DNA from: Mesorhizobium sp.
GTDB lineage: Bacteria; Pseudomonadota; Alphaproteobacteria; Rhizobiales; Rhizobiaceae
Reading direction: 5' to 3'
Length of the DNA stretch: 64,000 nucleotides
NCBI RefSeq assembly: GCF_023954305.1
Contig: NZ_JAMLIG010000001.1
Span: 744,001-808,000 of the forward strand
Position 1 is the stretch's first letter; every line of letters starts with the position of its first letter. This document shows, piece after piece, positions 55,682-63,066 of the stretch. The notes below the pieces were generated by a model. That model saw only the letters and a program-made list of their open reading frames with translations. It had not been told where the DNA came from and did no database searches. The position numbers and the translations under genes were made by a program.

Positions 55682-56134
55682 ATGCACGTATCGCGACGCG
55701 ATTTCATGGCCGAGGCGCTCGCCGAAGCCCGCGCCGCCGCCTCCCGCGGCGAAGTTCCGGTCGGCGCGGTCGTCGTGCGCGACGGTGCGGTCCTGTCGAA
55801 GGCGGGAAACCGCACCCGCGAGCTCAACGACCCGACGGCGCATGCCGAGATCCTGGCGATCCGCCAGGCCTGCGCATCCATCGGCAGCGAGCGGCTGACG
55901 GGCGCCGACCTCTACGTGACGCTGGAACCCTGCGCCATGTGCGCCGCCGCGATCTCCTTCGCGCGGCTGCGGCGGCTGTATTACGGCGCCCGGGATCCGA
56001 AAGGCGGCGCGGTCGAAAGCGGCGGGCGGTTCTTCACCCAGCCGACATGCCACCATGCGCCGGAGATCTATGACGGAATGTCCGCCGGCGAAGCGTCGGA
56101 CATCCTGCGGACGTTCTTCGCCGAGAAACGGTAG
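55682..56134 (+). CDS. tadA: tRNA-specific adenosine deaminase
   Basis: A 150-residue zinc-dependent deaminase that converts A34 to inosine in tRNA-Arg(ACG). The active site is intact: His54 and catalytic Glu56 in 'THAEILAI'-like 'AHAEILAI', and Cys84-x-x-Cys87 in 'LEPCAMCAA'. A good ribosome-binding site (AGGAAGA) precedes the ATG. It is divergent from rluB, and about 70 bases separate the two starts. Confidence 0.95.
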   Translation: MHVSRRDFMAEALAEARAAASRGEVPVGAVVVRDGAVLSKAGNRTRELNDPTAHAEILAIRQACASIGSERLTGADLYVTLEPCAMCAAAISFARLRRLYYGARDPKGGAVESGGRFFTQPTCHHAPEIYDGMSAGEASDILRTFFAEKR

Positions 56135-56160
56135 CGCGACGCGATGTCAGCGCTGGGAGA

Positions 56161-56847
56161 CTACCAGGGCAGCCAGGACGCCCAGCCGGTACCCTTCTTG
56201 GTGTGGCCGGCCTTGCGGCGCTTTTCCTTCTTCCACTCGTCCTCGCCGACATCGTCGGTCGGAGCGGTGGCAGCCGGCGCGCGATACTCCAGCGGCGGCT
56301 CGCTGAGATAGCGGCGCTCGGTCGGGCTGCCCTGGTTGTTCATCGCCAGACGCTCGTTGAAATCCTTGCGCTGCTTGGCTTCCGACACGGCGCTGCCGTC
56401 CATGTTGACGTCGTCGCCGCGCGTGGCGCGAAGATTGCGCCGGCTCTTCTCGATCGGCATGTCGACTTCAGGCTCAAAATCGAGATTGTCACGATTGGCC
56501 GTCGCATCGTCGCGGATGCGCGCCAGTCGCGCCTCGGGCGATTCGGGCCAGGCGCCGCCGGCCGATGCGGTCTTGATGTCGTCCTGGGGAGCTGGCAGCG
56601 CCGCGGTTTTCGGGTCGGCCGGCGTCACCAGTTCCGGGCGCGGCTTGTAGTCGATCCGCTCCTTCTTCTTCGGCGAGAGCGAAAACATGCCGGTCACGTC
56701 TTCCATCAGCTGGGTGTCGGCGGGCTTGCCGGTGCCGTAGGTCGGCGCCATCCCCATGCATCCCGTCAGCGCAAAAGCCGATACCGTTACGACGGCGCCT
56801 GCTGAAATCCTGCGGGTCATGCGGGCGTGCTCGATCGTCATCTTCAT
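56161..56847 (-). CDS. Lipoprotein of unknown function
   Basis: A 228-residue secreted protein. A hydrophobic segment ends in the lipobox 'ALTGC', so the mature protein should be anchored in a membrane. The rest is hydrophilic, proline- and charge-rich, with no recognised domain, and ends with a basic/aromatic 'KKGTGWASWLPW' tail. The ATG at 56847 follows a modest GAGCGG site; starts at 56841 and 56820 would shorten the signal peptide. The gene lies just past tadA, and convergent to it by 26 bases. Confidence 0.7.
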   Translation of the reverse strand: MKMTIEHARMTRRISAGAVVTVSAFALTGCMGMAPTYGTGKPADTQLMEDVTGMFSLSPKKKERIDYKPRPELVTPADPKTAALPAPQDDIKTASAGGAWPESPEARLARIRDDATANRDNLDFEPEVDMPIEKSRRNLRATRGDDVNMDGSAVSEAKQRKDFNERLAMNNQGSPTERRYLSEPPLEYRAPAATAPTDDVGEDEWKKEKRRKAGHTKKGTGWASWLPW

Positions 56848-56973
56848 CTTCGTCCGCTCATCCTGTTCGGTCGGCAGTCCGGGCGCGGGCTTGTGCCTTG
56901 CACTCCGATACGCATCCCGATCCGGCAAAATAAAGGCGCCGGTATGTTGACCCTGTTTATCCCAAGGCATGGG

Positions 56974-57017
56974 GAAGGGCAACGATCGGCCGTTGCCGTC
57001 CGGTCACATTGCCCTTC
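56974..57017 (-). terminator. Hairpin downstream of ileS, possible terminator
   Basis: GAAGGGCAA (56974-56982) and TTGCCCTTC (57009-57017) are perfect nine-base arms, and a smaller GGCAACG/CGTTGCC stem lies between. It starts 16 bases past the ileS stop. No T-run follows, so intrinsic termination is uncertain; it could be an mRNA end-stabilising hairpin or the leader of the lipoprotein gene. Confidence 0.4.
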
Positions 57018-57032
57018 AAATGCGAACAATCG

Positions 57033-60000
57033 CTAAAGACGTCCGATTGCCCGCAGTTCGCGCAGAGCCGAGGCATCCCGCGCCGACACGTCGGGAAAAT
57101 CCGGATCGGAGCCGACGTCCTGCGTGTAGCGCCACGAGCGCGCGCATTTCGTGCCCGGCGCCGGCGCGAAGACGACGGCCACGCCCTTCACCTCGTCGAG
57201 GCGGAAGGCATCCGCCGGCCCTTCCCCCGACGCGACCGAGATTGCGCTGGTGATCGCCACCTCGGCCATGTCGACGTCGGCCACGGCCGCGGCGAGGTCG
57301 GCATCGGCAATGAACACCTGCGGTGCGGCTTCCAGCGACGAGCCGATCGTCTTCCTGGCCCGCTCGAGTTCCAATGCGCCGGTGACGACGCGGCGCACGA
57401 GCCGCACCTTGCGCCACTTCTCGGCCAGCGCCTCGTTGCGCCAGGTGGGCGGCACGTCGGGGAACTGCGTCAGATGCACCGACCGGTCGCCGGCGTGAAG
57501 TTCGAGCCAGGCCTCTTCCGTCGTGAAGGGCAGCAGGGGCGCCAGCCATTTCACCACGCATTCGAACAGGTGTCGAACGACCACCACCGACGCCTTGCGG
57601 CGCAGGCTCGACGGCGCGTCGCAGTAGAGCGCGTCCTTGCGCACGTCGAAATAGAAGGCCGACAGGTCGACCACCATGAAGTCGAGCAGCGACTTGGCGA
57701 TGCGCTTGAAGTCGAAGGCGTCGTAGCCCTTTCGCACCAGCTCGTCGAGCTCGGCCAGCCGGTGCAGCATCAGCCGCTCCAGCTCCGGCATGTCGGAAAG
57801 CGCCACCTCCTCCCCCGCGTCGTGCGCCAGCGTGCCCAGCATCCAGCGGATCGTGTTGCGCAGTTTGCGGTAGGCGTCGATATTGGTCTGCAGCACGGTC
57901 TTGCCGAGCCGCTGGTCTTCCCAGTAGTCGGTCGTGGCGACCCACAGGCGCAGGATGTCGGCGCCCGACTGCTTCATCACGTCCTGGGGCACGACCGTGT
58001 TGCCGAGCGACTTCGACATCTTGCGGCCTTCCTCGTCCATGGTGAAACCATGGGTGATGACCGTGTCGTAGGGCGCGCGACCGCGTGTGCCGCAGGCCTC
58101 CAGCAGCGACGAGTGGAACCAGCCGCGATGCTGGTCGGAGCCCTCCAGATAGACATCGGCCGGCCATTTCAGATCTGGCCGGTCCTCCAGCGTGAAGGTG
58201 TGGGTCGAGCCCGAATCGAACCAGACGTCGAGGATGTCCTTGACCATCGTCCACGGCTCGTTGGCTTTGGCGCCGAGGAAGCGCTCGCGCGCGCCTTCGG
58301 CGAACCATGCGTCGGCGCCTTCCTTCTCGAAGGCCTCGAGGATGCGGGCGTTGACCGCCTCGTCCTTCAGCACGTTGCCGTCCTCGTCGGCGAAGACGCA
58401 GATCGGCACGCCCCAGGCGCGCTGCCGCGAGAGAACCCAGTCGGGGCGCTCCTCGATCATCGCCCGCAGCCGCGTCTGCCCCGCCGCCGGCACGAAGCGC
58501 GTCGCGTCGATGGCGGCCAGCGCGCGGGTGCGCAGGGTATCGGGCGCGCCCCCCTCACCCGGCTGCTTCGCAGCCACCCTCTCCCCGAGGGGAGAGGGAG
58601 TGCCGGCCGCGATGTCGCGCTCCCTCTTCTCCCCAGCGGGGAGAAGGTGGCCCGAAGGGCCGGATGAGGGGGCATGCTCTAGCCCATACCCGCCCAGTTC
58701 CTTGTCCATATGGACGAACCATTGCGGCGTGTTGCGGAAGATCACCGGCTTCTTCGACCGCCAGGAATGCGGATACTGATGCTTGAGCCTACCGCGCGCG
58801 AACAGCATCCCGCGCGCGATCAGCGCGTCGATGACGACCTTGTTGGCGTCGCCCTTCTTGCCGTTGTCGTCGATGACCCGCGCCGCCCCGCCCTCGCGGT
58901 CCGGCCCGAAGCCCGGCGCATCCTTGGTGAAATAGCCGGCGTCGTCGACCGTGAAGGGGATCGCCGTCTCGATGCCGCGCTGGCGCAGCTCAGGCGCCGC
59001 GTCCATCCAGGCGTCGAAGTCCTCGCGGCCGTGGCCGGGCGCTGTGTGCACGAAGCCCGTGCCGGCGTCGTCGGTGACATGGTCGCCGGGGAGCATAGGC
59101 ACGGGGAATTCGTACCCGCCACCGAGGCCACGCAGAGGGTGGGACAGCGTCAAAGCAGCCATTTCGTCCGCGGTGACGCCGCGCAGCTTTTTGAACTGCA
59201 GCTTGGCCTTAGCGAATGACTCCTCCGCCAGCTTGTCGGCGAAGATCAGCTTCTCGCCCGCCTGCGGACCGAAATCGTTTTCCGCGGCAGTGATCTCGAA
59301 CAGGCCGTACTCGATGCGCGGCGAGAAGGAGACAGCCCGATTGCCCGGCATGGTCCAGGGCGTGGTCGTCCAGATGACGACGCAGGCATCTTCTACTTCG
59401 GAAGAGATCGGGGTGCTACCACCGGCCTGCCGCTTGTGTGCCGAGGCGCCCGCGATGCGATCGAAATCTCGCACCGGAAACTTCACCCAGACCGTGTCGC
59501 TCTCGTAATCCTGATACTCGACCTCCGCCTCCGCGAGCGCGGTCCTCTCCACCACGCTCCACATCACCGGCTTCGAGCCGCGATAGAGCTGACCGCTCAT
59601 CGCGAATTTCAGCAGCTCACCTGCGATCCGCGACTCCGCGTGGAAGTTCATCGTCGTATACGGATTGTCGAAATCGCCGACGACGCCCAAACGCTGGAAT
59701 TCGCCGCCCTGCACCGCGATCCATTTTTCCGCGTAGGCACGGCATTCCTGGCGGAACTCGACCATCGCGGCCGGATCCTTCAGGTCGGGCTTTGCCTTGC
59801 CCTTGGATCGGTAGTTCTCCTCCTCGATCTTCCACTCGATCGGCAGTCCGTGGCAGTCCCAGCCGGGCACATAGTTGGAGTCATAGCCGCGCATCTGGAA
59901 CGAGCGGGTGATGATGTCCTTGAGGATCTTGTTGAGCGCGTGGCCGATATGGATATTGCCGTTGGCATAGGGCGGGCCGTCGTGCAGCACGTATTTCGGC

Positions 60001-60155
60001 CTCCCGGCGGCGTCCTCGCGCAAGAGCCTGTAGAGCCCCATCTCCTGCCAGCGGGCGACGATCGCCGGCTCCTTCTCGGGCAGGCCGGCGCGCATCGGGA
60101 AATCCGTCTGCGGAAGATAGAGCGTGGTCGAATAGTCGATCTTGGTGTCGGTCAT
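57033..60155 (-). CDS. ileS: Isoleucyl-tRNA synthetase with in-frame repeat insertion
   Basis: A 1040-residue class I synthetase. 'GNIHIGHALNKI' carries HIGH (69-72), 'RKMSKSLGN' carries KMSKS (about 713), and the editing domain includes 'VVIWTTTPWTMPGNRAVS'. About 41 residues (495-535) encoded by a palindromic mosaic repeat sit between 'WFVHMDKELGG' and 'DTLRTRALAAI', which lie close together in other alphaproteobacterial IleS proteins. The C-terminal zinc site looks degenerate: 'KCARSW' lacks the second cysteine of the usual C-x-x-C. The protein is otherwise intact, with no frameshift, and as an essential gene must be functional unless a second copy exists. Confidence 0.95.
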   Translation of the reverse strand: MTDTKIDYSTTLYLPQTDFPMRAGLPEKEPAIVARWQEMGLYRLLREDAAGRPKYVLHDGPPYANGNIHIGHALNKILKDIITRSFQMRGYDSNYVPGWDCHGLPIEWKIEEENYRSKGKAKPDLKDPAAMVEFRQECRAYAEKWIAVQGGEFQRLGVVGDFDNPYTTMNFHAESRIAGELLKFAMSGQLYRGSKPVMWSVVERTALAEAEVEYQDYESDTVWVKFPVRDFDRIAGASAHKRQAGGSTPISSEVEDACVVIWTTTPWTMPGNRAVSFSPRIEYGLFEITAAENDFGPQAGEKLIFADKLAEESFAKAKLQFKKLRGVTADEMAALTLSHPLRGLGGGYEFPVPMLPGDHVTDDAGTGFVHTAPGHGREDFDAWMDAAPELRQRGIETAIPFTVDDAGYFTKDAPGFGPDREGGAARVIDDNGKKGDANKVVIDALIARGMLFARGRLKHQYPHSWRSKKPVIFRNTPQWFVHMDKELGGYGLEHAPSSGPSGHLLPAGEKRERDIAAGTPSPLGERVAAKQPGEGGAPDTLRTRALAAIDATRFVPAAGQTRLRAMIEERPDWVLSRQRAWGVPICVFADEDGNVLKDEAVNARILEAFEKEGADAWFAEGARERFLGAKANEPWTMVKDILDVWFDSGSTHTFTLEDRPDLKWPADVYLEGSDQHRGWFHSSLLEACGTRGRAPYDTVITHGFTMDEEGRKMSKSLGNTVVPQDVMKQSGADILRLWVATTDYWEDQRLGKTVLQTNIDAYRKLRNTIRWMLGTLAHDAGEEVALSDMPELERLMLHRLAELDELVRKGYDAFDFKRIAKSLLDFMVVDLSAFYFDVRKDALYCDAPSSLRRKASVVVVRHLFECVVKWLAPLLPFTTEEAWLELHAGDRSVHLTQFPDVPPTWRNEALAEKWRKVRLVRRVVTGALELERARKTIGSSLEAAPQVFIADADLAAAVADVDMAEVAITSAISVASGEGPADAFRLDEVKGVAVVFAPAPGTKCARSWRYTQDVGSDPDFPDVSARDASALRELRAIGRL
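58551..58673. repeat. Palindromic mosaic repeat inserted in the ileS coding sequence
   Basis: Two palindromic modules face one another. The first (58551-58599) has GGCTG-CTTCG-CAGCC and CCCTCTCCCC-GA-GGGGAGAGGG. The second (about 58624-58672) has CTTCTCCCC-AGC-GGGGAGAAG and GGCCC-GAA-GGGCC, then GGATGAGGGGG. The second module is the reverse complement of the module at 15570-15619. In the ileS frame the whole block has no stop and is translated as about 41 residues rich in Gly, Pro, Ala and Arg. Confidence 0.85.
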
Positions 60156-60389
60156 GTCTTCGCGTCGCGTTTCGCCCGCGCCGGATGGGCGGCGGGCAGG
60201 CCAATATCACGGATGGAAAGACGCGCAAATGCGCGGGAAAAACCCGGACCGTCGGCAGCCGTTCAGGCCGGCCGGACGGCCGGGCCGATAATTCGTATGG
60301 CGCGAGGGACGTGGCGCGGGGTCATGGCCCGGCTCTCTATCGCAGGAAACGCGCGGACGGAAGGGGTTCATTGCGGGCGGGCGCAGCGA

Positions 60390-60417
60390 TGTGTATGATT
60401 GCGATGTTTGATACACA
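60390..60417. promoter_or_regulatory. Inverted repeat upstream of vapB, candidate operator
   Basis: TGTGTAT (60390-60396) and ATACACA (60411-60417) are perfect seven-base arms separated by 14 bases, ending 12 bases before the vapB ATG. VapBC complexes bind such repeats to repress their own promoter. Confidence 0.6.
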
Positions 60418-60429
60418 CCGGATACGACG

Positions 60430-60642
60430 ATGCGCACCAATATCGACATCGACGATGAATTGCTCGCAGAGGCCATCGCCGCCACCGGCCTCAAGACAAA
60501 GAAAGCTGTCGTGGAACAAGCGCTCCGGCTGACCGTGGAAAACAAGCGCCGGCGCGATGCCCTGGATCGCTTGTGGGGCATTGGATGGTATGGTGATCTC
60601 GAGGATATCCGAGGCACCCCTACGGTGCGCGCAGCCGAATGA
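60430..60642 (+). CDS. vapB: VapB-family antitoxin
   Basis: A 70-residue antitoxin of the type that begins 'MRTNIDIDDELLAEAI' with a ribbon-helix-helix fold, 'TKKAVVEQALRLTVENKRR', and a C-terminal toxin-binding tail ending 'DIRGTPTVRAAE'. The stop overlaps the vapC start by four bases. The inverted repeat upstream fits autoregulation. The pair lies between ileS (divergent) and ribF (convergent). Confidence 0.88.
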   Translation: MRTNIDIDDELLAEAIAATGLKTKKAVVEQALRLTVENKRRRDALDRLWGIGWYGDLEDIRGTPTVRAAE

Positions 60643-61025
60643 TCGTCGTGGATACCTCCGTCTGGATCGACTTCCTTCGCCGAGTTCGAACTCCCCAGAC
60701 CGAGACGCTGGTCGCCAATATGCGGCCGGTCAACATGATGATCGGCGAGCCGATTCTGCTCGAGGTGCTGCAGGGCGCGCGCGACGACCGTCACGCCGTG
60801 GCGCTCGAAAGCGATTTGCGTCTCTTCCTTGTCGAGGGCATGTTCGCCCCGGACGTCGCCGTCCGCGCTGCCGCCAACTATCGAACGCTGCGCGCACGCG
60901 GCATCACCATCCGCAAGACCATCGACGTCGTCATCGCGACCTACTGCATCGACAACGGCCACCATCTGCTCCATGACGACCGCGATTTCGAGCATTTCCG
61001 TCCGCTCGGGCTGCTCGAAGCCTGA
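60639..61025 (+). CDS. vapC: VapC-family PIN-domain toxin
   Basis: A 128-residue PIN-domain ribonuclease. The acidic active site is visible: Asp in 'MIVVDTSVWIDF', Glu in 'GEPILLEVLQGA', Asp in 'KTIDVVIATYC' and the last acidic cluster in 'LLHDDRDFEHF'. VapC toxins cut RNA, commonly initiator tRNA or the sarcin-ricin loop of 23S rRNA; the target of this one is unknown. The order antitoxin then toxin with overlap is the standard arrangement. Confidence 0.92.
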   Translation: MIVVDTSVWIDFLRRVRTPQTETLVANMRPVNMMIGEPILLEVLQGARDDRHAVALESDLRLFLVEGMFAPDVAVRAAANYRTLRARGITIRKTIDVVIATYCIDNGHHLLHDDRDFEHFRPLGLLEA

Positions 61026-61041
61026 CCGGGGCAAGCGGCGT

Positions 61042-62022
61042 TCAGAACGCGATGAGGGAATCCAGCGGTCCGAGCGGCCGCACGCCGGCCAGCAAGGCGA
61101 GCGCCTCCTCCTCGTCGCGCTGCATCTGCGTCGTCAGCACGTCGAGCCCGTCGAACTTCTCCTCGCCGCGCAGGAAGCCGAACAGGGATACGGCGCAGAT
61201 CTCGCCGTAGAGATCGCCGGAAAAGTCGAAGACGAATGTCTCGAGCAGCGGCGCGCCGTCGACATCGACCGTCGGGCGGCGTCCGAAGCTCGCCACGCCG
61301 TCATGCAGGCTGCCGTCGGCGCGGCGCAGGCGCACCGCGTAGATGCCGTGCCGCAGCGCAACGGTCTCGGGCAGCGCCATGTTGGCGGTCGGATAGCCGA
61401 GCGTCCTGCCAAGTTGCTTGCCGGCGGAAACCACGCCTTCCACCGTATAGCGGTAGCCGAGCAGGCCGGCGGATTGCGCGACGTCGCCTGCGCTAAGCAA
61501 TTCCCGGATGCGGCTCGACGAGATGACCTCCGCGCCCTCGTCGCGGAATGCGTCCATCAGCGAGACCTGGAAACCCCGCGCCCGGCCCGCTTGCATGAGG
61601 AAGGCCGGGCCGCCCTTGCGGTCCTTGCCGAAATGGAAATCGAAGCCGGTTACCACGTGGCGGATGCCGAGACCCTCGACCAGGACGCGGTCGACGAACT
61701 CTTCGGCCGATTGCGCGGCGAAACCGGCGGTGAACGGCAGCTCCACCACCGCGTCGAAGCCGAGCGTCTCGATCAGCCTTGACTTCAGGTCGGGCGGGGT
61801 GAGCCGGAAAAGCGGCACGTCGGGACGGAAGAATTGGCGCGGATGCGGCTCGAAGGTCAGCACGAGCGCCGGCGCGCCGAGCGACCGCGCCTCGTCGAGA
61901 GCCCGCCGCAGCACGACCTGATGGCCGCGATGGACGCCGTCGAAATTGCCGATCGCGACGACCCCGCCCCGCAGCCGGGCCGGAAGCGTCGACAGGTCCG
62001 ATATGCGCGCGAAGCCGGGCAT
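61042..62022 (-). CDS. ribF: Bifunctional riboflavin kinase / FAD synthetase
   Basis: A 326-residue enzyme that phosphorylates riboflavin to FMN and adenylates FMN to FAD. The N-terminal nucleotidyltransferase has 'VAIGNFDGVHRGHQVVLR' and 'RIRELLSAGDV', and the C-terminal kinase domain shows 'GRTLGYPTANM' and 'VDGAPLLETFVFDFSGDLYG'. It follows the HAD-family gene by four bases on the same strand. Confidence 0.95.
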   Translation of the reverse strand: MPGFARISDLSTLPARLRGGVVAIGNFDGVHRGHQVVLRRALDEARSLGAPALVLTFEPHPRQFFRPDVPLFRLTPPDLKSRLIETLGFDAVVELPFTAGFAAQSAEEFVDRVLVEGLGIRHVVTGFDFHFGKDRKGGPAFLMQAGRARGFQVSLMDAFRDEGAEVISSSRIRELLSAGDVAQSAGLLGYRYTVEGVVSAGKQLGRTLGYPTANMALPETVALRHGIYAVRLRRADGSLHDGVASFGRRPTVDVDGAPLLETFVFDFSGDLYGEICAVSLFGFLRGEEKFDGLDVLTTQMQRDEEEALALLAGVRPLGPLDSLIAF

Positions 62023-62026
62023 CGCC

Positions 62027-62887
62027 TCAGCGCAGTCTCGGAATCACGGCCACCGGATGATGGCCGTGCTTCTCCAGGAAGGCCGCCAGCAGCGCCGGAT
62101 CCGGCTCCAGCGTCTCGCCATATTCGCGCGCGTGGATGCCGCCGCTGACGTAGAGCACGTCGATGCCGTTCAACTCGGCGCCCTTGACGTCGGTCAGCAC
62201 GCCGTCGCCGATCGCCAGCGCTTCCTTTTCGGTCACAGGCCGGCCCAGGACTTCGGCCGCCGCCGCAAGGGCGGCCACGTAGATCGGCCGGTGCGGCTTG
62301 CCGGCGATATGGGTGCGTCCGCCGAGGTGGGCATAGTCGCGGGCGAGCGCGCCGGCGCACCAGATCAGGCGATCGCCCTTCTCGACCACGATGTCGGGAT
62401 TGGCGCAGATGAAGGGCAGGTCGCGGGCACGCAGCCGCCGCAGCATGTCGGCATAATCCTGCGGGGTTTCGACGTCGTCGTCGAACAGGCCGGTGCAGAC
62501 CACGGCCGAAGCCTCGAACTCTTCGACGAGGTCGACGTCGAGCCCGTCATAGATCGCCAGATCGCGCTCCGGACCGAGATGGAAGAGCTTGCGTGCGCCG
62601 GCCCCGATCAGGTCCCGCGTCACGTCGCCCGAGGTGACGATGCGGTCGTAGGCGTCGCGCGGCACGCCGAGGATGTCGAGCTGGGCCTGCACCTCGGCGC
62701 GCGGACGCGGCGCATTTGTGATCAGTACCACGGCAAGTCCGCGCGCGCGGGCGGCGGCCAGTGCCGCGGAGGCGTCCGCGAAGGCGCGCACGCCGTTGTG
62801 CACGACTCCCCAGACGTCGGAGAGGACCACCGCGTAGCGTCCTGCGATCTCGTCGAGCGAGTCGATCCTGTCCGCGTGATGGGCCAT
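62027..62887 (-). CDS. TIGR01459-family HAD-superfamily hydrolase
   Basis: A 286-residue HAD IIA hydrolase of the TIGR01459 group. It contains the catalytic loop 'LSDVWGVVHNGVRAF', 'LVTN'-like 'VLITNAPRPRAE', and 'PHRPIYVAALAAAAEVLGRPV' with 'AIGDGVLTDVKGAELNGIDVLYV' (read in parts). Members resemble NagD; a sugar-phosphate or nucleotide monophosphate substrate is likely. It stands directly upstream of ribF in the same transcript, so an FMN-related phosphatase function is possible but unproven. Confidence 0.88.
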   Translation of the reverse strand: MAHHADRIDSLDEIAGRYAVVLSDVWGVVHNGVRAFADASAALAAARARGLAVVLITNAPRPRAEVQAQLDILGVPRDAYDRIVTSGDVTRDLIGAGARKLFHLGPERDLAIYDGLDVDLVEEFEASAVVCTGLFDDDVETPQDYADMLRRLRARDLPFICANPDIVVEKGDRLIWCAGALARDYAHLGGRTHIAGKPHRPIYVAALAAAAEVLGRPVTEKEALAIGDGVLTDVKGAELNGIDVLYVSGGIHAREYGETLEPDPALLAAFLEKHGHHPVAVIPRLR

Positions 62888-63066
62888 CGAGCCTCCGGTT
62901 GGCGAGATTGGGGCCGCGGGGGCGACCGCAGCGGGGATTAACCGAACCGGTTCACCCTGTCACCAGCTTTCGCTTAACAGGAATGCGACCGCGTGCGACA
63001 TATCGGCTGACTGCAACGCGCCGGAAACGTGCAGACGCGGGACGATCGGGAACGGGCCGGAAACAC

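Noticed and set aside
60156..60389. Riboswitch or T-box leader for ileS
   Set aside because: T-box leaders are not expected in this group, and I see no specifier/antiterminator structure; only a plain promoter region for ileS and vapB.
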